NCBI GenBank assembly: GCA_020347585.1
Contig: CP070733.1
Span: forward strand, 1,492,149-1,497,833
Origin: Pseudomonadota bacterium
Lineage (GTDB): Bacteria > Pseudomonadota > Gammaproteobacteria > CAMYNG01
Length of the DNA stretch: 5,685 nt
Direction: 5' to 3'
The position numbers and the translations under genes were made by a program. The notes under the pieces are model-generated. The model worked only from the letters and a program-made list of their open reading frames with translations, was not told where the DNA came from and ran no database searches. Of the stretch, positions 1 through 4,966 are shown piece by piece. Position 1 is the first letter of the stretch. Every line of letters begins with the position of its first letter.

Positions 1-5
1 CCACT

Positions 6-293
6 TCACCCGGCGCTAACCTCATGCACCTTTACGATGAGATCTGTTGCCGGCCGCGCCTGGCACATCAATGCCATGCCGCATGCCGGGTCGTCTTCGG
101 CAAGGGCCGGCGGCGGGCCGCCCGGATACGTCACGGTGCCTGCAAGGACCTTGCATCGGCAGGAGCCGCAGACGCCATCTCGACAACCATAGGGAAAGGC
201 GAGGCCGTGGCGCAACGCCGCATCGAGCACCGATTCGCCGTCATCAACCGTGAAAACCTGCCCGCCGGGCTGGACACGTACCGTGAAACTCAT
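6..293 (-). CDS. [2Fe-2S] ferredoxin domain protein, AscD-like, possibly truncated by a frameshift
   Basis: This 95-residue protein is a plant-type [2Fe-2S] ferredoxin domain, an electron carrier expected in the cytoplasm. The ligand pattern C-x4-C-x2-C is seen at C37, C42 and C45 (motif PYGCRDGVCGSC), with the fourth ligand C77 in LMCQARP; C47 and C71 are extra cysteines. The sequence closely resembles the N-terminal domain of CDP-6-deoxy-delta-3,4-glucoseen reductase-like proteins, which normally continue into FAD and NAD(P)H domains to about 340 residues. Here TGA (6-8) follows VSAG, just where the linker to the flavin domain would start. Dropping one base of the CCC at 9-11 would give A-G-E-V, the usual linker pattern, so a frameshift or sequencing error is plausible. 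A free-standing ferredoxin is the alternative. The start at 293 (MSFTVRV) is chosen because family members begin there; the frame is open to an ATG at 359, but those 22 residues look non-homologous. No clear Shine-Dalgarno is seen. It is divergent from the epimerase gene. Confidence 0.8.
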   Translation of the reverse strand: MSFTVRVQPGGQVFTVDDGESVLDAALRHGLAFPYGCRDGVCGSCRCKVLAGTVTYPGGPPPALAEDDPACGMALMCQARPATDLIVKVHEVSAG

Positions 294-300
294 GCGTAAT
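271..300 (+). promoter_or_regulatory. Weak candidate promoter for the epimerase gene
   Basis: TGGACA at 271-276 matches the sigma-70 -35 consensus at five of six positions. It is followed after 18 bases by CGTAAT at 295-300, four of six to the -10 consensus. Transcription would start near 307, giving a leader of about 34 bases before the ATG at 341. Most of the site lies inside the 5' end of the divergent ferredoxin gene. This is a by-eye match only. Confidence 0.25.
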
Positions 301-329
301 ACCCGGCCTTGGGCCCGAAAAGGCGCTGA

Positions 330-335
330 ATTATC
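330..335 (-). promoter_or_regulatory. Candidate -10 element for the ferredoxin gene
   Basis: Read on the minus strand, GATAAT (330-335) is a five-of-six match to the -10 consensus. The best -35 at an acceptable distance is only three of six (GTTACT, 352-357, 16-base spacer). Transcription would start near 324, about 30 bases before the ATG at 293. It lies in the 47-base gap between the divergent genes. Confidence 0.25.
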
Positions 336-340
336 CCCTA

Positions 341-1261
341 ATGACAGTACCAGTAACACCCCCCGGACATGTGCTTATTGTTGGCTGCGGCGATATCGGC
401 CGGCGCGTGGCCAACCTGTGGCGCGGGCGCGGCGCCCGCGTGTACGGCATGGTCCGCAGCGCGGCGAGCGCCCGCGCCCTGCGCGCCGCGGGCATCGAGC
501 CGGTACAGGCCGACCTGGACGACGCCGGCACACTGGCCACGGTGCCCGCCGCGGGTGCGCTGCTCTACTGCTTTGCGCCCCCACCGCCACACGGCATCGT
601 CGACACGCGCATGGAAAATTTGCTTACCGCATTCCAAGCGGCAGCGCCGCCGGCACGCATCGTGGCTATTAGTACCTCGGGGGTCTACGGTGATCGCCGC
701 GGCGCACTCGTCAGCGAGGATGATGCACCCAACCCGCAGACCGACCGCGCACGCCGCCGCCTGCATGGCGAGCAGTTGCTGCGTGCTTTCGGCAAGGCGC
801 ACGGGGTACCGGTAGTGATCCTGCGCGTCGGAGGAATTTATGGTCCCCGACGCCTGCCGCTCGATCGTATCCGCAGCGGCGCACCGGTACTGCGCGAAGA
901 ACTGGCGCCGCGCACGAACCGGATCCACGCCGACGACCTTGCGAGCGTCTGCATGGCGGCAGCAGAGCGCGGCAGAGCCGATGCGATATACAACGTGACT
1001 GATGGCCAGGACAGCAACATGACTGAGTACTTCTTCGCAGTTGCCGACGCCTGCGGACTGCCGCGCCCGCCGGCGGTCGACTGGGCAGAGGTGGAAAGCG
1101 GCTCGAGCGCCGGCATGCTCTCCTACCTACGCGAGTCGCGCCGTCTCGACAATCGGCGCATGCTAGACGAGCTGAACGTTCGCCTGCGCTATCCGACCCT
1201 TCACGCCGGGTTGGCGGCATGCCTTGCCGAGGCACCACACAGTGACGAGGGCACGCCCTGA
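341..1261 (+). CDS. YeeZ-like atypical SDR, NAD-dependent epimerase/dehydratase family protein
   Basis: This is a 306-residue cytoplasmic Rossmann-fold protein of the extended/atypical short-chain dehydrogenase superfamily, closest by eye to the YeeZ-like group. The nucleotide-binding loop GCGDIG is at residues 15-20. It is followed by the family motifs STSGVYGD (111-118), LRVGGIYGP (161-169), NRIHADDLA (193-201) and YNVTDG (217-222), and by the C-terminal signature SRRLDNRRMLDEL (266-278), typical of YeeZ relatives. The catalytic Y-x3-K of classical SDRs appears replaced by R136-x3-R140, as expected for atypical members, so redox or epimerase activity cannot be assumed and the substrate is unknown. 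The ATG at 341 leaves 10 residues before the first beta strand; there is no convincing Shine-Dalgarno (AAAGG near 318-323 is too far). A GTG at 371 is a less likely start. Length fits the family and the frame is intact. It is divergent from the ferredoxin gene and 208 bases upstream of glgP in the same orientation. Confidence 0.88.
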   Translation: MTVPVTPPGHVLIVGCGDIGRRVANLWRGRGARVYGMVRSAASARALRAAGIEPVQADLDDAGTLATVPAAGALLYCFAPPPPHGIVDTRMENLLTAFQAAAPPARIVAISTSGVYGDRRGALVSEDDAPNPQTDRARRRLHGEQLLRAFGKAHGVPVVILRVGGIYGPRRLPLDRIRSGAPVLREELAPRTNRIHADDLASVCMAAAERGRADAIYNVTDGQDSNMTEYFFAVADACGLPRPPAVDWAEVESGSSAGMLSYLRESRRLDNRRMLDELNVRLRYPTLHAGLAACLAEAPHSDEGTP

Positions 1262-1306
1262 TTTGAGCGCCCGTAGGTGGACACCGCCTCACCCTGGTGC
1301 ACATTG

Positions 1307-1327
1307 GCGGAGTCCGTGCGGCTCCGC
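1307..1327 (+). other. Small inverted repeat downstream of the epimerase gene
   Basis: GCGGAG (1307-1312) and CTCCGC (1322-1327) can form a six-base-pair stem with a nine-base loop, 45 bases after the epimerase stop. No run of T follows, so it is not a standard rho-independent terminator. It may help end transcription with Rho or protect a 3' end, or it may be chance in GC-rich DNA. Confidence 0.3.
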
Positions 1328-1348
1328 GCTCAACAACTACTACCGTCA

Positions 1349-1354
1349 TATAAT
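1349..1354 (+). promoter_or_regulatory. glgP: Perfect -10 hexamer upstream of glgP, no -35
   Basis: TATAAT at 1349-1354 is an exact -10 consensus in the 208-base gap between the epimerase and glgP genes. I find no acceptable -35 hexamer 15 to 19 bases upstream and no TGn extension. If used, transcription would start near 1361, leaving a leader of about 109 bases. An activator would probably be required. Confidence 0.3.
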
Positions 1355-1410
1355 GAGTCTTGACGCCCGCCGGGATTGGCGTTTAACTGTATGGCCCGCG
1401 GCACGAAGCT

Positions 1411-1441
1411 TGCTAAAGTCCACAACAACAATTGCCGAGAC
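1411..1441 (+). promoter_or_regulatory. glgP: Candidate glgP promoter: extended -10 or sigma-28-like
   Basis: Two readings are possible. TGCTAAAGT at 1411-1419 is a TGn-extended -10 with a four-of-six hexamer and no -35. Alternatively, CTAAAGT (1413-1419) plus GCCGAGAC (1434-1441) resembles the FliA (sigma-28) consensus TAAAGTTT-N11-GCCGATAA, with a spacer one base too long and two mismatches in the -10. The second reading would start transcription about 20 bases before the glgP ATG. Neither is proved. Confidence 0.3.
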
Positions 1442-1469
1442 GGACGACGATCAACGACGCTGACATCCC

Positions 1470-4022
1470 ATGACAGGTACGCAATTCTCACTTGAAGTTC
1501 AACCGCAGATTCCCGAGCGCCTCGCGCGGCTCGAGGACTTGGCCAACGATCTGCTGTATAGCTGGGATCGCTCCGTGCGCGGCCTGTTTCACCGGCTTGA
1601 CCGTGACCTGTGGCACGCCTCGGGTCACAACCCTAAGGTATTCCTACGGCGCGTGGCGCAGGAGGCACTTGAGGAAGCGGTCGACGATCGCGTATTCATG
1701 GAGGACTTTCTCCGTGTTCTCACCTCCTACGACGCCTACCTCCGAGAGACGATGCGACCCGGCATGGAGGAACTGCTCGATCCGGGGCAGGACTTGGTGG
1801 CGTATTTTTGCGCCGAGTTCGGGTTTCACGAGAGCTTCCCGATTTATTCCGGTGGCCTGGGCATCCTGGCCGGCGACCACTGCAAGGCTGCCAGCGATCT
1901 CGGAATTCCGTTTGTAGCTGTCGGCTTGCTGTACCGGCAGGGTTATTTCACCCAGACCATCGACGCGCACGGTAACCAGGTCGCGCACTACACGCCGACT
2001 CACTTCGATGACCTGCCGGTGGTGCCCGCCACTGACCCCAACGGCAACCAGGTGCAGTTTGCGCTGGATTTTCCGGAACGCAAGGTACACGTTCGGGTGT
2101 GGAAGGCGCGCGCAGGACACATCACCCTGTATCTGCTGGATACGGACGTGCCCGGAAACAGCGAGCATGACCGCAGCATCACCCACCAGCTTTACGGGGG
2201 AGATACCAATACGCGCATCCAGCAAGAAATAGTATTGGGCATCGGCGGCGTACGTGCGTTGCGCGCGCTGGGCCTGCGCCCGACCGTGTGGCACATCAAC
2301 GAGGGCCACGCCGCATTCCTGATCCTAGAGCGTTGCCGCGAGCGCATCGCCAGCGGCATGGACTTCGACAGCGCCCTGGAATTGGTCGCCTCAGGTTCGG
2401 TGTTCACCACCCACCCGCCGGTGGCGGCGGGCCATGACATTTTTGACGAAGAACTGATTACAACCTACTTCAACGACTTTGCCGTGGCACTGGGACTTGA
2501 CATCGACACGTTCCACAGCCTTGGCAGTTCTCCGAGCAGCATGGGCGGTTTTAATATGACCACGCTGGCATTGCGTGGCACTCGCTTTCACAACGGCGTC
2601 AGCCGCATACACGGTGCCGTAGCCTCGCGCATGGAGGGTTTCGTCTGGCCGCAAATTCCCAACGAAGAAAATCCGATCGGCCACATTACCAATGGCGTAC
2701 ATGTGCCGACGTTTCTGGCGCGCGAGTGGGCCAACCTGTTCGACATGCGATTTCGCGAGTGGCGCAATCAGTTGCTGAACCCCGACTATTGGGACTGCAT
2801 CGACGATATTCCCGATCACCGCTACTGGAGCCTGCACCAGTCGTTGAAACAGGAACTGCTCGAGGAGGTGTACGAACGCGCCCTGCTTCGCCATCGCCGC
2901 AACGGCGCCAGCGAAGCGCTGGTGGAACGCATCACGCGGCGCGTCTCGCAGACCGACGCCGATGTTCTGATGTTTGGATTTGCGCGCCGCTTTGCAACCT
3001 ACAAGCGCGCCACCCTGCTGTTCTCCGATCCGGAACGCATGGCGCGCATTCTCAACGATCCCGAACGCCCTGTGATTCTTCTGTTTGCGGGCAAGGCCCA
3101 TCCCAACGACCTGCCGGGGCAGCACCTGATACAGGTGATACACGAGTTTTCGCAGCGACCGGAGTTCGTCGGCAAGATCATCCTGCTCGAGGGCTACGAC
3201 ATGGCGCTGGCGCGCAAGCTGGTAACCGGCGTCGATGTCTGGCTTAACACGCCCGAATACCCGCTCGAGGCGAGCGGCACGTCGGGGCAAAAGGCAGGCA
3301 TCAACGGCGTAGTTAACCTCAGCGTGCTCGACGGCTGGTGGGGTGAAGGATACAACGGCGAGAATGGCTGGGCGATCGCTACCCACGACCCCCAGGTCGA
3401 CGCTGCTTACCGTAACCGCGAGGAAGCCAGTGACCTGCTGGATATCATAGAGCACCAAGTCCTTCCGCTGTATTATGACCGCGACGGCCACGGCTACTCC
3501 GACAGCTGGGTGGCGCTGTCCAAGAATTCCATGAAGTCCATCATTCCACGCTTCAACTCCCAGCGCATGGTGATGGACTATGTGCGCAATTTCTACTCCC
3601 AAGCGCGCGCCAGGCACGATGCCCTGTTGGAGAATCAATGTGCGCCTGCCAGACAATTGTCGGAATGGAAGAAAAAGATTCGCGAGAACTGGTCAGGCGT
3701 GAGCATCCGGCGCTGCGGCGAGCCGCCAACACGTATTGACCATAACGAAACCCTGCCGATCAAGGTGTGTGCAAAACTGAATGGCCTGAGTCCCGATGAT
3801 GTTGCCGTTGAATGTCTGGTCGGGACCAACCACGACCAGAGCGGCTTTGTCATTCGCGACCGCATCAAGCTCAAGCCCGGCGCAACCAAGGGCGATGAAG
3901 TCGAGTTCGGAATCGACCTCAAACCCGAACTCCCCGGCCTGCAGTTTTACAAACTGCGCATGTTCCCCTGCCACCCGCTGCAAAGCAACGCGTTCGAAAC
4001 TGGGTATATGGTCTGGGTCTAA
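1470..4022 (+). CDS. glgP: Alpha-glucan (glycogen/maltodextrin) phosphorylase, GT35, DUF3417-type
   Basis: This 850-residue cytoplasmic enzyme phosphorolyses alpha-1,4-glucans (glycogen, maltodextrins) to glucose-1-phosphate. Residues 1-95 form the N-terminal DUF3417 region (LANDLLYSWDRSVRGLF). The GT35 core follows: YFCAEFGFHES (112-122), YSGGLGILAGDH (126-137), WHINEGH (274-280), FTTHPPVAAGHD (312-323), HITNGVHVPTF (405-415), the phosphate-binding segment GFARRFATYKRA (503-514; R507 and K512 match R569 and K574 of muscle phosphorylase) and EASGTSGQKAGINGV (600-614), where K608 should hold pyridoxal phosphate. Residues from about 740 form a C-terminal beta-rich region usual in this long subfamily. 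Length and motifs indicate an intact gene. The ATG at 1470 places FSLEVQPQIPERL where relatives begin; no Shine-Dalgarno is seen before it. A malQ gene lies convergently about 950 bases beyond the stop, consistent with joint glucan turnover. In line with this subfamily, a role on oligosaccharides rather than polymeric glycogen is possible. Confidence 0.96.
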   Translation: MTGTQFSLEVQPQIPERLARLEDLANDLLYSWDRSVRGLFHRLDRDLWHASGHNPKVFLRRVAQEALEEAVDDRVFMEDFLRVLTSYDAYLRETMRPGMEELLDPGQDLVAYFCAEFGFHESFPIYSGGLGILAGDHCKAASDLGIPFVAVGLLYRQGYFTQTIDAHGNQVAHYTPTHFDDLPVVPATDPNGNQVQFALDFPERKVHVRVWKARAGHITLYLLDTDVPGNSEHDRSITHQLYGGDTNTRIQQEIVLGIGGVRALRALGLRPTVWHINEGHAAFLILERCRERIASGMDFDSALELVASGSVFTTHPPVAAGHDIFDEELITTYFNDFAVALGLDIDTFHSLGSSPSSMGGFNMTTLALRGTRFHNGVSRIHGAVASRMEGFVWPQIPNEENPIGHITNGVHVPTFLAREWANLFDMRFREWRNQLLNPDYWDCIDDIPDHRYWSLHQSLKQELLEEVYERALLRHRRNGASEALVERITRRVSQTDADVLMFGFARRFATYKRATLLFSDPERMARILNDPERPVILLFAGKAHPNDLPGQHLIQVIHEFSQRPEFVGKIILLEGYDMALARKLVTGVDVWLNTPEYPLEASGTSGQKAGINGVVNLSVLDGWWGEGYNGENGWAIATHDPQVDAAYRNREEASDLLDIIEHQVLPLYYDRDGHGYSDSWVALSKNSMKSIIPRFNSQRMVMDYVRNFYSQARARHDALLENQCAPARQLSEWKKKIRENWSGVSIRRCGEPPTRIDHNETLPIKVCAKLNGLSPDDVAVECLVGTNHDQSGFVIRDRIKLKPGATKGDEVEFGIDLKPELPGLQFYKLRMFPCHPLQSNAFETGYMVWV

Positions 4023-4088
4023 ACCGCGTATCGGTGCGAGCAGCGCGATGGCCGCATCTTCCTATCGCTAATTAAGTCGATCCCGGTG

Positions 4089-4122
4089 CCGGACACGCGA
4101 CGCACAATGTGCATGTGTCCGG
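4089..4122. repeat. Palindromic unit between convergent genes, REP-like
   Basis: CCGGACAC (4089-4096) pairs perfectly with GTGTCCGG (4115-4122). Inside it, GCAC (4102-4105) pairs with GTGC (4109-4112) around a three-base loop, leaving a small asymmetric internal loop. It begins 67 bases after the glgP stop. No T run follows on either strand, so it is a poor intrinsic terminator, though it could stabilise the glgP mRNA 3' end. Shape and location resemble REP-type repeats; whether it is repeated in the genome cannot be seen here. Confidence 0.6.
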
Positions 4123-4130
4123 TTCAAGAA

Positions 4131-4168
4131 TGAAAATCGGGGCCGGAACACGATGATTCAAGGCCCCG
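4131..4168 (-). terminator. Rho-independent terminator of the small exported-protein gene
   Basis: CGGGGCC (4138-4144) and GGCCCCG (4162-4168) form a seven-base-pair GC stem. An additional GAA/TTC pairing lies inside the loop (4146-4148 with 4157-4159). Read on the minus strand, the stem is followed by ATTTTCA (4137-4131), a short U-rich tail, 31 bases after the stop of the 4200-4601 gene. On the plus strand the downstream sequence is less U-rich, so action on glgP transcripts would be weaker. Confidence 0.65.
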
Positions 4169-4199
4169 CTGTATTACATGCTACCGGATGACTTAGTGA

Positions 4200-4601
4200 T
4201 CATAGATTGTGTGGGTTTCCTGAGACAATTTTGTCAAAGGTGAATACCAGGGTGCCTTTGCGAGAGGCATTGTAGCCCCCGTCATCACGCATCGTGACCT
4301 CGCTGCAGCGCTCCTTGCGCACACTGATGCAAAGTTCGCCCTGCTTGTTTACATACCACTCGCCTTTCTCTTCGTTATTCAGGCTGTCGACGCGACGTAT
4401 TTCGCCTGATGCATCGAAGAACATCTTGTGAGTCGTTTCCCACTTGATGTACCGCCCTTCTGCGGTGTTTCCTGACAATAGAGCCTTGAGTTCATCAGCG
4501 CCGACAGGGGTATCACCGGCCAATGCCGGTCCGGTCCAAAACACAATCGATCCGATAGCGGCAAGAACTAACCCGACAAGCACAGCATACCTGCTTCTCA
4601 T
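4200..4601 (-). CDS. Small exported protein of unknown function, possibly DUF995-like
   Basis: This is a 133-residue protein with an evident Sec signal peptide: MRSR, a hydrophobic stretch over residues 6-25, then PALA|GD, so cleavage is expected after A28. The mature part of about 105 residues should lie in the periplasm or be secreted. It contains ELKALLSGNTAEGRY (37-51), the start pattern of small beta-rich envelope proteins I associate with DUF995-like families. It also has two cysteines (C91 in ELCISV, C99 in ERCSE) that could form a disulfide, and ends in SGNPHNL, another feature of those proteins. The family assignment is from memory and uncertain. The start at 4601 is supported by GGAGG nine bases upstream; the frame is open to an ATG at 4667, but that would bury the signal peptide. 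It lies downstream of malQ on the same strand, 365 bases away, and is followed by a terminator, so it is probably its own unit. A role in glucan metabolism is not indicated. Confidence 0.8.
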   Translation of the reverse strand: MRSRYAVLVGLVLAAIGSIVFWTGPALAGDTPVGADELKALLSGNTAEGRYIKWETTHKMFFDASGEIRRVDSLNNEEKGEWYVNKQGELCISVRKERCSEVTMRDDGGYNASRKGTLVFTFDKIVSGNPHNL

Positions 4602-4610
4602 TTTCCTATC

Positions 4611-4615
4611 CCTCC
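4611..4615 (-). promoter_or_regulatory. Strong ribosome binding site that fixes the start at 4601
   Basis: On the minus strand GGAGG (4615-4611) lies nine bases before the ATG at 4601-4599. It is the only clear Shine-Dalgarno in the window, and it decides against the ATG at 4667. Confidence 0.75.
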
Positions 4616-4619
4616 ACTC

Positions 4620-4638
4620 GGTATCTCCATGCGATACC
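4620..4638. repeat. Inverted repeat GGTATC-N7-GATACC just upstream of the RBS
   Basis: GGTATC (4620-4625) and GATACC (4633-4638) form a perfect six-base inverted repeat with a seven-base spacer, four bases upstream of the GGAGG of the small exported-protein gene. It could be an operator for a dimeric regulator or an RNA hairpin in the leader that affects ribosome access. Such repeats also occur by chance. Confidence 0.45.
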
Positions 4639-4716
4639 TGACTCCCCAAATTCGCCATGCGACGCACGCTGGTTCATGGACTACCAGGAAAAACGCCGAC
4701 GTGGCTTGCTCCGGTA

Positions 4717-4743
4717 TTTATCACCATTACACTGCGTAAACAA
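4717..4743 (-). promoter_or_regulatory. Weak candidate promoter for the small exported-protein gene
   Basis: On the minus strand, TTGTTT (4743-4738) and GATAAA (4722-4717) are separated by 15 bases, which is short for sigma-70. They match three and four of six consensus positions. Transcription would start near 4710, giving a leader of about 108 bases that includes the inverted repeat at 4620-4638. No better pair was found by eye. Confidence 0.22.
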
Positions 4744-4783
4744 CGCTAGGCAAGAAACGTGCGTATTCCATCCTTATAGAATA

Positions 4784-4842
4784 GTGCAAAAAGGAACGAA
4801 TGGTTTCCGTGGGAATAGTCTTGTCGGCGCAATGTTTTGCAC
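4784..4842. repeat. Long-spaced inverted repeat GTGCAAAA / TTTTGCAC
   Basis: GTGCAAAA (4784-4791) is matched exactly by TTTTGCAC (4835-4842), with 43 bases between. The interior holds a second pairing, GGAA (4793-4796) with TTCC (4805-4808). A transcript of either strand could fold into a closed, branched structure of about 59 bases. No known RNA family is recognised, and chance is possible in this AT-richer stretch. Confidence 0.35.
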
Positions 4843-4966
4843 CACGCTTCAACTACCGCTGTCCGAGTGAAGCCGATTGGGCACACAGTCAGAAGCCCCT
4901 TCGGAGATGCGCGACCGGCGACGACGTGCCCCTGTACCCGAGCGTCTTTTCTCTACTACCTGATTG

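Larger units (their letters stand above)
4602..4966. other. 365-base stretch without a recognisable gene
   Basis: Between the small exported-protein gene and the end of malQ no reading frame looks like a real protein; the longest plus-strand frame (4676-4870) has no recognisable motif or convincing ribosome binding site. The stretch is AT-richer than the genes around it: positions 4681-4800 hold 54 G+C of 120, by hand count. It contains the leader, RBS and probable promoter of the small gene, and inverted repeats at 4620-4638, 4764-4783 and 4784-4842. I see no intrinsic terminator directly after the malQ stop, no tRNA and no transposon end. Confidence 0.6.

Noticed and set aside
422..440. A perfect nine-base inverted repeat with a one-base centre (CGCGGGCGC / GCGCCCGCG)
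   Set aside because: It lies in conserved epimerase coding sequence where 421-480 has 51 G+C of 60, so such palindromes are expected by composition; a one-base centre cannot form a hairpin loop without opening base pairs.
250..672. A 140-codon plus-strand open frame overlapping the ferredoxin and epimerase starts
   Set aside because: The translation is arginine/proline-rich with no domain, and it conflicts with two genes that have clear motifs.
1295..1311. Possible sigma-54 promoter around CTGGTGCACATTGGC
   Set aside because: The GG and GC elements are nine bases apart instead of the required ten.
338..1349. Open frames on the minus strand (338-928 and 711-1349) across the epimerase gene
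   Set aside because: Low-complexity, arginine- and alanine-rich translations typical of wrong-frame reading of GC-rich DNA; the plus-strand frame carries all the SDR motifs.
1363..1382. ACGCC / GGCGT hairpin followed by TTAACT as a terminator after the epimerase gene
   Set aside because: Only five base pairs with a ten-base loop and no true T run, about 100 bases after the stop.
1360..1388. TTGACG (1360-1365) as the -35 of a glgP promoter
   Set aside because: The best -10 at a 17-base spacing is TTAACT, only three of six positions.
1224..1463. A 79-codon plus-strand open frame between the epimerase and glgP genes
   Set aside because: It starts inside the epimerase gene, has no recognisable motif and overlaps the glgP promoter region.
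1644..2309. A 221-codon open frame antisense to the start of glgP
   Set aside because: No recognisable motif, and it is fully covered by conserved glgP coding sequence.
2391..3656. A 421-codon open frame on the minus strand inside glgP
   Set aside because: It lies antisense to a strongly conserved enzyme gene; its translation has no recognisable domain, and long antisense open frames are common in GC-rich coding DNA.
4047..4058. GATG-GCCG-CATC hairpin shortly after the glgP stop as a terminator
   Set aside because: A four-base-pair stem followed by TTCCTAT is too weak to call.
4676..4870. Small plus-strand open frames in the gene-free stretch before malQ
   Set aside because: No convincing ribosome binding site, no motif, and a composition unlike the real genes here.
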